Shown one piece after another: positions 48,260 through 59,511 of a DNA stretch of 64,000 nucleotides. The stretch spans positions 426,155,890-426,219,889 of the forward strand of contig NC_133658.1 of NCBI RefSeq assembly GCF_037893015.1, read 5' to 3'. The notes beneath the pieces were generated by a model. That model searched no databases. It was given only the letters and a program-made list of their open reading frames with translations, and had not been told where the DNA came from. The first letter of the stretch is position 1. Each line of letters starts with the position of its first letter. The stretch is from Macrotis lagotis. Its lineage: Eukaryota; Chordata; Mammalia; Peramelemorphia; Peramelidae. The position numbers and the translations under genes are program-made.

Positions 48260-50250
48260 AATATCCAATGCATAAGAAGGGATTAAAGCCTAAAGAGATT
48301 GGTGGATACTGCCCATAGTAAAAGCACCTAGCTCTTAAAGCAGGGGAGAGGAACCTGGGTCCTGTAGGAATAGTGGTCTGGCATTTCCAAGACAACCATA
48401 AGCAGGTGGGTAAGGGGGTGGTACTCAGAATTCAATAAATCCAGTAGATTTTTAAGGAATTAATTAAATATTTGATCTAATATAGCTTGCAAATGATGTT
48501 TTAAATAACCAAATGTCCCTTGAAAGATAAGATTCCCCATCCCTGAGAAATTGTTATTGAGGATCAAATGAAATCATATTTAGAAGGTGCTTTGCAAACC
48601 TTAAAGTACCATGCAAATGCTAGCAATTATTGTTACCGTTGCTGCATAGTGCTTTATAGTCTGCAAAAAATGTTTTATATGTTATCTTAGTTAATAGGAA
48701 AAAAATATGCAAATATTATTGGCTATACAGTTTGTCCTCAGTTTCCCCTCTCTCAGTGAGGTGTAATAGAAAATACATTTGTTTTAGAAGCAGGAAGCCT
48801 GGTCTATAATCCTCTCTCTCTTCCATTAACTTGGGGAGTGAACATGAGAAAGAAATCACTTTCCTGACTCTGTCTCAGTTTTTTTTAACTGAAAGATAAG
48901 GGTGCTAAACCAGATGGTCCCTGAGACTTTTTCAGCTGTAACTAACATTTTTCTAGAATCTAAGAACCCTCCCAATTTTGTTATTCCTTGGCTCTTTTTT
49001 GCCAATATGTATTGCTGACTCAAAAACCCCTGATGTAGAAGAATCATCTAGCAGAATCAATTTCCTAGTTAAATAGCTGTCAATCATATTACCTGCTTCA
49101 TTGTTTTCCTCTCCAAATTCTAAAAATGGCAAGAGTTCATTGCAATGTTCAGATGAGGCCCCATATTAGGCACAGATAACTTCAATGTTGGCCAAGGTAT
49201 CTTCTAATTGGAACATGATGCCAAGGGGATCTGAACATCTACCCAATTTTATCTCTGTTGCTCATCCTTTGGCCAATCCCCAAATAATTTCCCTGAAACA
49301 ATCCTCTTATTTCTTTGCTTTCCCTTAACTTTGCTTCTCCTCCACTTTATTGTTTCTTCCACTATTCTTCCATTATTTCAGATAAGTAAAATCACTCTAG
49401 AGAAAATGATTCCAAAAAGACAGAACAACAAACTTCTGCTGGGTTAGAAGAAAACAATGTATTGTTAGGGAAGATTCTCGTTTGGGAGTAGGGTAGAGAA
49501 AGGGAACTGAATTCTTTACCTTTATTCCCCAAATTGCAAAAAAAAAATCTATACTGAAAGCCTGTAGCCCTGAACTTGCCTGAGCAGGAAAGCCTCAGAA
49601 AATATATTTCTGGGACTTGGTTTCCCTTTCTGACAATTATATTAGATTTTCTCTATGGTTCTTCTTAGCTCTGTTCTGTCATTTAGTAGTCTCCTCTAGT
49701 TTTAAGATTCTGAGGTTCTATGAATAATCAGTGGAATGTTTCCAAAGGGAATTGGGTTTTTTGTCCCCAGAATGTTTTTTTTTTTTTTTTAAATATGCTT
49801 GTTCTTGAAGAGAGACTAGCTAGTAATTAATTGAGCAATAGCTTGCCCATCACCACATCTCTTTGGGCCCTCTTTTATTGAATCACTCTGACTAGAATGC
49901 CTCTAGCCTCAGGCTCTCTGTTTGTTGGATGTTGCCTGAGGGATACAGTTCAGAGCCAGATTTATGAAGTGGACCCTGATGGGCTTAGATTGAAAATCTG
50001 GATGGAGAGGTTCCATCTGGAAGCTTCTTTCTTAGTCTGACCATGCCATGTCTAAGTCAACTTGACTTTTGAAAAGTGGTGGGGGGATGATTTAGGCAGC
50101 AGATAGAGATCTATAAATGAGGGTTTGACTTGAATTGTTCATATTGGGTCAGTGTTACCTAAGATGTTTGTCCCTTATCCTTTCTAAACTAGTTGCTTCA
50201 AACACTGATATCAGTCCTGGATAGCACAGATATAAGGAATTCTATGATGT
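48260..50250. other. Mostly unassigned sequence
   Basis: 48560-48640 and 48780-48960 show MIR-type remnants (GAAGGTGCTTTGCAAACCTT). 48990-50250 shows no recognised repeat or gene. A T-run lies at 49777-49790. Confidence 0.35.
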
Positions 50251-50254
50251 CAGC

Positions 50255-50492
50255 AGCTCAGTGACTCAACAATGAACAGAGTACCAGACTAGGAGTCAGG
50301 AAGACCTGAGTTAAAATTTGGTCTCCGATTCTTTTTAACTATGGTGACCTTGGGTAAATCATTTAACCCTGTTTGCTTCAGTTTCCTCATCTGTAAAATG
50401 AACTGGAGAAGAAAATGGCAAGCAAATATCTCCAACAAGAAAACCCCAAATGGGGTCATGAAGGGTCACACACAACTGAAATGACCAAACAA
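50255..50492 (+). mobile_element. tRNA-like SINE, long type
   Basis: GACCTTGGGTAAATCATTTA, TTCCTCATCTGTAAAATGAA, AACCCCAAATGGGGTCATGA, ending near GAAATGACCAAACAACA. Confidence 0.85.
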
Positions 50493-50499
50493 CATGTGT

Positions 50500-51580
50500 T
50501 CAATAGCTTATCATTGAATTGAATCACTGTCAGCTCTTCCTTAACCTTGGTGCTTCATCCCTCAGTATCTAAATTCAACTATTTTGTGACTTTATTTCTC
50601 AATGACCTGATAACTAAATTGAGAAGCAATACTGATGTAATTGGATTCAAAGGTTCTGGGTTCCATTCATATTCCTGTCACTTATCACCTATCTATTTTA
50701 CATACATACCTGTATGTAGAATAGGGGAATTTCTTTTCTGAAACACCTACCTTAAAAAAAAGTTCTAGGGAATCAAAAGATAGAGCAGGCAAAGAACACG
50801 TGTGTCCTAGAGCATGGGATGAAAGAGCTACTCAGGGGATAAACTCTGTGTAAGCTATCATGAGGTAGTGTTCCAAGCCATGGACTACCTGTTAGAATTC
50901 CATTTAATATGTCAGATATGCTTAGACATAACTTGCTTGGATTCCTTGTTTCTAGTCTTTTTTGAGGGGCTGAAATTCATCCTGGGTTTTGTATTCCCAG
51001 GATATGAATAAGGAATCAAAATTTATTCAGCTGGTTTTGCTGCTGTGATTGAGAAATTTCTGGCATGTATTCAAGATAGAGTAAGTTTTCTTGAAAAGAT
51101 TTTGCACTGTGTTGAAATATTATTGGCTCGGGGGTTTAAGGGTTAGACCATTGAAGTGGCTCCTATATGAACCAAGTTACAAAAGGCCAGTGCATATGAA
51201 GTCAGTAGTTTTTTCTTCAGGCTCCTGATCAGTAGATCAACATGACTAATACAGAGGCAGGGAAGCTATGGTCAACTGGTTCAGTGATGCATCCTTGATG
51301 AATATCCTTTCTAATGTTATGACTAAGGAAATTTTCTTTTGTTAATGGTTAGGTGGTCTAGGATTGTCTCATTACAGTTTACATTAGAAACTGAAAATTC
51401 TACATTTGAACTTGAAGCACAAGAAGGGCCTCCAAGAGTCCCCATAATAGTTGAGATTCTTATCTTTCCCATTTTATATGCTAAAAGGATTCACATACAT
51501 TAGATAATATATATTTGTTGAATAGAATTAGAAATAAAAGTTCAAATATCAAGACTCCCATGTGGCTGGGTCAGTTCATA
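50500..51580. other. Unassigned sequence
   Basis: No repeat or gene recognised; single-copy in appearance. Confidence 0.35.
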
Positions 51581-51592
51581 GAAAGGTCTAGG

Positions 51593-51746
51593 GGGTCATC
51601 TAGGTGGTGCAGTAGATAGAGCACTAGCCCTGGAGTCAGGAGAATCTTGAGTTCAAATCTGGCCTCAGACACTTAATAATTACTGAGCTATGTGACCTTG
51701 GGCAAGTCACTTAACCCCATTTGCCTTGCAAAAACATAAAAAAAGG
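51593..51746 (+). mobile_element. Short tRNA-like SINE
   Basis: TAGATAGAGCACTAGCCCTG ... GACCTTGGGCAAGTCACTTA ... GCCTTGCAAAAACATAAAAA. It is flanked by AAAGGTCTAGGG and AAAGGTTTAGGG. Confidence 0.9.
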
Positions 51747-51759
51747 AAAGGTTTAGGGT

Positions 51760-52470
51760 TCTACCTTCTTCAACATTAACTTGAAGCAGGCTGAAGCTAT
51801 TCATTAGGGAAATATTCCTATAGTCAAAGTCTCAAGGAGAATGGGAGGAATTGTTTTATTAGCGTTTGCTCCCAGTTCTGTATGAGGTAGACATTCTTTC
51901 CTGCTTGGACCCCAGGGTCTTTGCGGTATGATCTACTGCAGTTCCCCAAAGAACACTTACTTTTAGCCAGGTTAAAGGTCTCTTCGACTCTGGCATATAA
52001 AGAATCTCTCAGTTTTGACCTTAGACCCGGGGTCCCTGCTCAATTGAATCAGGTAACCACTTGAAGAGTTCATACTACCCAATCATTCTCCATGCTGCCT
52101 CTCAGGTGTTTTTGGTGCTTTTCACATTTCTTTCTCTGAGGTGTTTCCCATATAATAGGAGCTTCCCCTCTTTAGTTTTTCCCCTCTAGTTCAATAGTTC
52201 TCTGCTGAAAGATCAAAAAACCCCCAACAACTTTGGTCATTTAGATGACTTCCTTTGTCCTTGGTAATACCAGGGCTTTTGGTGCTTGGATAGGAGTAAT
52301 ATTAGAAAAATGCTAAGTAAAAGAAAAATATAGCCAAGGAAATTGAATTATGTTAAATTCTGTGAAATTATATGGAAAATATGGTAGATTGACTAGATGA
52401 CTTCATTCAGCTCTAAATCTTATAATCCCAAGTCATTCCAGAGCCTGGATTCCCTTTCTTACCTAGTACC
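51760..52470. other. Unassigned sequence
   Basis: No repeat or gene recognised. Confidence 0.35.
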
Positions 52471-52479
52471 TTTGCCTGC

Positions 52480-52652
52480 AGAAGACATGTGGTGGGATTA
52501 TACTTGGTGAGCTCCTGGGTGACTATCAGAAAAATCATTAAATATCTCTGAGCCTCAGTTTATTTATCTTTAAAATTATTAGGTTGGATTAGATGACTTG
52601 TAAGATTCCTTACAGTTCTAAATCTGTTATCATATGATCATATGATCATATG

Positions 52653-52703
<51 letters not shown>
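52480..52703 (+). mobile_element. MIR fragment ending in CATATGAT and (TA)n repeats
   Basis: MIR remnant at 52520-52625 (AATATCTCTGAGCCTCAGTT). It is followed by three CATATGAT units (52631-) and a pure TA run to 52703. Confidence 0.75.
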
Positions 52704-52706
<3 letters not shown>

Positions 52707-52719
52707 TTCACAGCTACAT

Positions 52720-53430
52720 GGTGTTACCTTGATTCTTTCTAGTTGTCCTGGTTCTTGGATTTTTTTTGGATATCAGAACTACCTGTCCTCCTTAGAAGAC
52801 TGATTTATGGATTCCAGGTCTACCTTTGTATTTATATACTTGGGAGTGGGCTTATAGAATAAAGAACTCTTACTTGTGTTGCCATGGTCAATACCCTCAA
52901 CTTTATCAGATCATTAACCTGCCATACTTCAGTTCTTTGATGTAATCTCATGAGTGTAAATACTCCATTCAACCCATATCTTCTCATCCAGTGTAGTTCT
53001 TGGTTATGTTCTTTTATAAATTCTCTAAAGGGGTTCTAGTGCATATCCTGGGTGCCTACCTCTAGATTTCTCAATGTGCTATAGATGCCAATGATTTTCC
53101 TGTAGTTAGCCCTCATTCTTGGTCAATGCTACATCTTATTCTATCCTTTCCAAACTTTTTTATTTGTCATAAATCAGTCTATGAGTTCCCTGAGAGTAAG
53201 GACTTTTTGACAGTTTAGATTAGTGATGACAACACAGGAATGGAAGACCTTAGACTTAAGTTCCATCTCTGCCTGTCACTAACCCTGGGCATTTCATTTC
53301 CCTTTTCTGATCTTGTTTTCTTCTCCATCTCACTGGGTTATTTGTAAGTACTAAAATGATATAAAAATATAAATGAAAATTATAATAATTATTATTGTTG
53401 TTATCTTCTTACTAGCCCCTTTTTAATGGT
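52720..53430. other. Mostly unassigned sequence
   Basis: 53220-53390 has MIR-like character (CCCTGGGCATTTCATTTCCC). Nothing else was recognised. Confidence 0.35.
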
Positions 53431-53435
53431 TTGGT

Positions 53436-53656
53436 CTTAGGACTCTCTTTTTATTTATTTATTTATTTATTTATCCATCAATTTATTTATTTATTTATTA
53501 GGGTTTTGCAAGGCAATGGGGTTAAGTGGCTTGCACAAGGCCACACAGCTAGGTAATTATTGTGTGTCTGAGGCTGGATTTGAACTCAGGTACTCCTGAC
53601 TCCAGGGCTGGTGCTCTATCTACTGTGCCACCTAGCCACTCTTAGGACCCTCTTTT
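53436..53656 (-). mobile_element. Short tRNA-like SINE with (ATTT)n tail and target duplication
   Basis: The SINE body is minus sense at about 53501-53640. The tail has expanded to (TTTA)n at 53450-53500. CTTAGGACTCTCTTTT (53436-) matches CTTAGGACCCTCTTTT (53641-53656) with one difference. Confidence 0.9.
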
Positions 53657-53659
53657 AAA

Positions 53660-54540
53660 AAATTATTGGGGACCCCCAAGATCTCCTGTTCATGTGGGTT
53701 ATATCTATTGATATTTACCAAGTAAGGAATTAAAGTATCTTCAAATTATTCTGAAAATAATTTTGACTACAAAGATCCACTGAAAGAAGCTTGGAAACCT
53801 CACTTTAAACATTGTTGCCCTATAGTATAGTTGGGCATATTAAGATATTAAGATTTTTGGTGAATTGATCAGCAGTGAATTTCCCTCCCATTGAGTTCTG
53901 ATGCATTTGATCTTGATGTAGGGAGCTAATTCCCATATTACCTGTGCCTATTAAGGTGTTTTTGTTTTTAATAGTTAATTTGCTAATTAATTTCTGCATG
54001 AGAGATATATCTATTTACTTTGTTGAGATGAGTGGAGGGCAAGGTTAAAGGGAATGGTCAATTCATTTTATACTCTCTATGAACTTCATTTTGTTGCATT
54101 TAATTAATTGATAAGAGCAATCAGAGCAATTAATGGAATTAAAAGTTAAAATGACTCATATTCACAATGATTAAAGCAGGCATTCTTAATCTGGTAAAGT
54201 TTAATACTAGTGCTTTGTTCCTGACATTCAACTTTGAGGGAAATGCTAAATTTCAGGTAGTTGTCAGTGAAAATAAAGATGTATTTTTTCCTATTCAAGT
54301 TCATGGACTCATAGTTAATTTTCATAGAATTTAAGTTAATACTCATAATAATAGAAGTTAATACTCATAGAATTTCTGAAACAAATAAAACTCTATCATA
54401 GTGCCTATCCTCTTTTGAGTTATTTTTTTCTTCCCCCAAACATACCAATCTGAGGTTAAGAAGATATCTTTAAATTCATCTTATATTTAAATGCTACAGT
54501 GTTGAATGTAGTGCCAGGAAAATTTGTTTTGAATAATATT
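53660..54540. other. Unassigned AT-rich sequence
   Basis: Nothing recognised. Confidence 0.35.
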
Positions 54541-54544
54541 TCTC

Positions 54545-54690
54545 AAATTTCTAGCTGTGTGATCTTGACAAGTCATTCCCCTGTTCCAAACTTTAGATTT
54601 CTCATTCATAAAATAGAGATAGTAATATCAGTGCTATTTTCTCTACAGGATTATCGTAAAGAAAGTGCTTTTCTTTGTAGTCCTTATATC
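54545..54690 (+). mobile_element. MIR fragment
   Basis: TAGCTGTGTGATCTTGACAA and TCATAAAATAGAGATAGTAA. Confidence 0.65.
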
Positions 54691-54699
54691 AGGTTGCCC

Positions 54700-55450
54700 A
54701 TTGCAAAATACTCTTGAATTCAGGTATTCAAGTAAGGCTAGGGGATTAGTGATGCTTAGATTTCACAATATTGGCATCTCATGAAACTTATGTTTGGTTA
54801 CTGTAATTGTAATAGGAAGTAAAAACTGGAAGTGAAAGAAAAAGACCAGTGGAGAAGAAATGTTTCTGAAGGTGGCTAGTACAGGAAGAGGAGAACTTGC
54901 TTGCCATTAGATGAGAATGTTAAATAAGCTAAAGACAGATGATTTTCTATTATATCTGGTGTCAAAAGAACAGAACTTTGAATTATGCTTAAAATCAGAT
55001 CCATTAGGGGTGCATTTTATTTATCATAAATATAGAACAATAGTCTGTAAGGAGAGTTTCTCAGTTCAAAGCTTCTCAAGGACTCTGGGAAACAGACAAA
55101 CTCAAGTAGTAAATTACTCTGGGCTTCTGTCTTGGGTAAAAACAGCTGCATTCAGAACCTTGTAAAACTGAAGAAAGCAAGTTATCCCAAGGACCCTTTG
55201 GTTATCTACAGAATGAGATAAAGTATATTATCTCAAAGACCCTCAACTGTATGCCCTTAACTGCTGAGATTTCTAAACGAATGACTTCAATTCTTGCTGA
55301 TACAATTTCCAGCACAAGTAGCTTTTAGCTCTTGAAAAAGCACTAATTCTTCTGCTCCTCCCCTCATCCCACCCTCTATTCCTGCCTTCATGTACAGCTA
55401 GTGAGGATTGAGGAGTGCTTCATTTACTTCCAAACTTTCACATAAAGGAG
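54700..55450. other. Unassigned sequence
   Basis: No repeat or coding signature. An 84-codon plus frame (54911-55165) has no recognised domain. Confidence 0.35.
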
Positions 55451-55453
55451 AGT

Positions 55454-55458
<5 letters not shown>

Positions 55459-55492
<34 letters not shown>
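55459..55492. repeat. (CA)n microsatellite
   Basis: About 17 AC units. Confidence 0.97.
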
Positions 55493-55495
<3 letters not shown>

Positions 55496-55869
55496 AGGGG
55501 GCAAAAGCCAAATGGTCAAGTTTGCCCTTGTCTCCCTAACCCAAGAGCTCTGGAAGCATCCAAGAATCCCAACTGTTCCAGAGCCAGCAAGGTGAAATGT
55601 CTGTACCTGAAAGACTTTTGTAGATCTTCAGTGGGACTGTTGAATTCCATCTAAAGAAGATGGGAAAGACTGATGTATGTCTCATTTCATCTGTACCCAT
55701 ATAATAGGAATTTTTTTTCCAACTCCATCTATGTTTTCATGGAAATCTTTTCTTCTCAATAGACTCTTAGAGAAGTTTCCTTTATTTTTCTATATTTGAA
55801 GGGTCTATTAATTGAGAATGATTCTGTGGCCAGATTATTTTCCTGTGAGTTTCCTGGATATTCATGCAA

Positions 55870-56045
55870 TCTTTGTTTAGACCAGGAAGGGACTTCAGGA
55901 ACCATCTAATGCCTCTTCCTTATTGTGCAAATGAGAATTCTGAGGCCCAGAGATTTTTAAAATTACTTGCTCAAGGTAATGAGTAGATAAGACAAAGAAG
56001 TAGAATTTGAACTCAAGTCTTCTGACTCCAGAAGTTTTCTCATAT
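55870..56045 (-). mobile_element. MIR-like SINE fragment
   Basis: AATGAGAATTCTGAGGCCCA, ATTACTTGCTCAAGGTAATG and TTTGAACTCAAGTCTTCTGA. Confidence 0.6.
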
Positions 56046-56049
56046 GCTG

Positions 56050-58410
56050 TATTGGCTCTCTGATTTCCTAAGCTCGTCCCTCATTTACTATCATATTTTC
56101 ATCCTAAGTAATTAATTTTTAAAATTATATTCAATAAATTCAGAAATGTTCACAAAGATTAAAAGGAAGGACAACTGAAAATAAGTAGGCCAAAGACTAG
56201 TTTTTCAATTAGTCAATTTATTCCAACTTTTCAAATTCTTTGCAGAACAAGAATTGAACCATGAAATTGCTTTACTCTATCAGGCTCTCTACTTACATCT
56301 TAGTGATAATGAATATTTCTTAAAAAACATGAAACAAATGACTTGTTTTTTCTTTTCTTTTTTGGTTTAAATTTGGTTGCTTACTTTACCCAAGTTAAAA
56401 GATTTTTTTTTTTGTATAGCCTAGTAAAGTTGTCACCCTTTTCATATATTAAACTTGCAAATTTAAAATACTACATTTCAGGACTGATTTATTTTTTTCC
56501 TGAGTGATCATAGGATAGAAATTACTATTAAGGTAGTCAATGAGGCATGCAAAATAAAAGATAAATCTCTGGCTCAAAATTATGATTCAAAAGAGTTCTA
56601 TGTATCTATGTAAAAAGAAAATATCCCAATATTTTAACCCTTTTTTTGCTCATAAAGTATAGTGACTCAGGAAATTTGGGGGAGAGAACCTGACTGTGAT
56701 CTTTATTGTAAACTGTAATAAGTTTACAAGGATGATGCCAGGTACCATCATGGTATAGAGGCTAAAGGGGAGCTATCAGAGCTACTCTTGGTTGAGTCAA
56801 TGTAGGTACAACAATGACCCAAGACAGGGAATAATGAAGACCTTTGTATCTTGAGCGATGGATTGAATTTAGCAAAAGTTAAGAGAATGAAATGAGATTC
56901 TTTTCCTCATTACTTTCTCTTTCCAGGGAGAAACAAAATGCCACATTTGTTAGGTGACTCCCTCTTTATTTCCTTTTTCCAGATATAGTTTTAAAGCCTT
57001 GTTCTTTCCCCAAACATTTAATTTCAAAATTAAATTGCTGGTCTGATAAAGTTTGTTGGCCAACACACAGACTGTTTGTAGTATTTCTTTAGTGCTTAAA
57101 TTGAAGGATATATTTTAATATCCAGATGATCTTTTGCTTAAGGAAAGCTCAGCTGGTAGAGAGGACCAGTGTCAATTTCTATAAGTCTTTCAGAAGTGCC
57201 TAAATATAGAAAGATTTTCCTACATTCCTTTGATAAAATGTTAAAAAAGAATGATGAGCAGGAAAGCTGGATTCTATGGGGGGAAATCTCCATCACTTTT
57301 GTCTGAAAGACTTTAAGACTTTTCTACATGTGTGTCAGAGCTAGGTTTTAGAGAAAGTAGTCATGAGCAAGGGACTTGTAATCTGTTTAGTGGCCAAGCT
57401 GGAGGGTTTTGACTGAATCTGTGATTTTAGTAATATTACCATAGCAACAGTGACTGATACTACCAGTCTGCACTAGTGTAGAAGATCCACCTGGTGGCTA
57501 GATGTGGGCAGCATGGCCAAGAAGAGCTTGACAGTTTTCTTTGGGTATTTTTTGTTTTGTTTTGTTTTATTTTATACACACTTGTGCAGTGGCAAAACAA
57601 GTACTTCACTTTGCAAACATTTTTTTTAACCTAACTATATTTTCAGTCTCAGCTTAAAAGGATTTTTGTCTATAGTTTCTGGATTTTTTATTTTGGAAGA
57701 AACCTTTCTACCTTTGATCTATTATTTTCCATATCTCATATTTCTGGAAAAAAATTATTTATTCATTGAACTTTTCTAGTTCTTAATTTTTCAAAGAAAT
57801 AATTCAATTTAAAATTTTGCTTTAGCTTTTCCCCCTTTTGATATTTTCAATATAATTTTTAAAAATATCTAATTTTATGTTTTTTGAAAAATCTTTCCCC
57901 TGAGTAGTCCTCTGGTTCATTATCAATCTAAGGCTTTCATTATAAAAAAGATAAATGCAAAGTACCCAATCTAATGTAGCTGATTATTGCATTAAATATG
58001 TACTTTTATGAGTATGTGCATACAAAAAATGATATTTATTTACTAGATACTATTTGCCTACTTACATGCTACTTCTTGGTATATGATTACAGTTACTGTT
58101 AGTGTTTTCTCATGACCTCAGTAATATGAAATATTGGCTTACTAATTTACAAGCTTCTTTTATTGTTATTTGCTTAATTTCTTGCAGTATTGCCACATCA
58201 TTTCATTGTGGTATAATATCACATTTCTGGTATTATTTTAACTATTTATTTCCTGAACACTTTGATATTGGACCAATTCTTTTTGAAAATAGGAATGATT
58301 GATTTGTTGAAATCATGGAAATCAATAAGCAATTCTTGACACCAGGGCTGAATCCAGAGAATAAAAATAAGGGCATTATAAATGCAAGGAAAAGAAAAGT
58401 GTCATTTCTG
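56050..58410. other. Unassigned AT-rich sequence, 2.4 kb
   Basis: The longest stretch here with no recognised repeat and no convincing frame. Confidence 0.4.
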
Positions 58411-58428
58411 GTTAAAACTGTAGTATGA

Positions 58429-58600
58429 GGGGCAGCTAGGTGGTGTAGTGGATAAAGCACTGGTCTTGGAGTCAGGAGTACCTGGGTTCAAATCTGGTCT
58501 CAGACACTTAATAATTACCTAGCTATGTGGCCTTGGGCAAGCTACTTAACTCCATTTGCCTTGCAAAAACCTAAAAAAAAAGAAAAAAAAAAGAAAAAAG
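58429..58600 (+). mobile_element. Short tRNA-like SINE (first of a pair)
   Basis: GGGGCAGCTAGGTGGTGTAG ... CCTTGGGCAAGCTACTTAAC ... GCCTTGCAAAAACC and an A/GA-rich tail. It is preceded by AAAACTGTAGTATGA and followed by AAAACCATAGTATGA. Confidence 0.92.
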
Positions 58601-58615
58601 AAAACCATAGTATGA

Positions 58616-58752
58616 AAGGGCACCTATGTGGCCCAGTGGATAGAGCACTGATCCTGGAATCATGAAGACTTGAGTTCAGACACTTACTAGCTTTGTGATC
58701 CTATTTAGAGTTAAGCCTATTGCCTTCAAAAAAAGTAATGAAAAGAAAAAAA
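58616..58752 (+). mobile_element. Short tRNA-like SINE (second of a pair), decayed
   Basis: GTGGCCCAGTGGATAGAGCA, GACACTTACTAGCTTTGTGA and an A-rich tail. It is followed by a third form of the same flank (AAGACTGCAGCATGA, 58754-58768). Confidence 0.85.
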
Positions 58753-58769
58753 AAAGACTGCAGCATGAA

Positions 58770-59300
58770 AAATTTTAGAGGGACCCAGGTCTCCCACAAA
58801 TATTCCAGCAGCAATCTAAAAGCAAGACCAGATCAAAGAATCAAGAAATCTGAAAAGGAATGTCAATAACCTCCTTCATCCCCCAACTATACTCCACCCC
58901 TCCCCAAGTGAATACTGGAAGGGGCATCTTTCTAGGAAAGTCAGAACAATCTCATGTTACATTTTGTAGTCTGAAGGATTATTAAGATTAGGGGAATTCT
59001 AGGAGATGAAAATCCATAGTAGCACCCATATGGGTAAGATCCTGATTGGGAGTGGAAGGGGTGGTAATTGCCAGTGACAATTGGGTTGGGAAAATCTGAC
59101 TTAAAATTCTCTGGTTGGGGATAGAAAAGTTTGACTGTAAATGAAATCCAATGATAGAAACTCAGGAAATTTAAGTCCAGGAATAAAATAGGACCTGATC
59201 ACCACAGAAAACCCAAACATAAACTGAAAATGATATGAGATTAAGTGATTTTCCACTGTCTCCCATTTAGTTTAGGTCAAAAGCAGGATTTGAATTCAAG
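58770..59300. other. Mostly unassigned sequence
   Basis: Faint MIR-like bases at 59235-59300; otherwise nothing recognised. Confidence 0.35.
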
Positions 59301-59505
59301 TCTCTCTGGCAAAAATATTGAATAAAGTATTAGCAAAGAGATTAAAAAACACATCAAAGAAATAATTTCTGATTAAATAATGTAGGGTTGATTTAGCATT
59401 AGGAAAATGATAAACAAGTTGACTATAATCATTTTAAATAGTTAAAACCATGACTATGTCAATAGAAGTAGAAAAAACTTTGTATAAATATAACATTTAT
59501 TTCTC
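59300..59505 (+). mobile_element. L1 ORF2 RT fragment, plus strand
   Basis: ILNKVLAKRLKN near 59319, and ATGTCAATAGAAGTAGAAAA near 59455 (the conserved MSIDAEKA-type block). Small, with stops. Confidence 0.55.
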
Positions 59506-59511
59506 TTAAAA

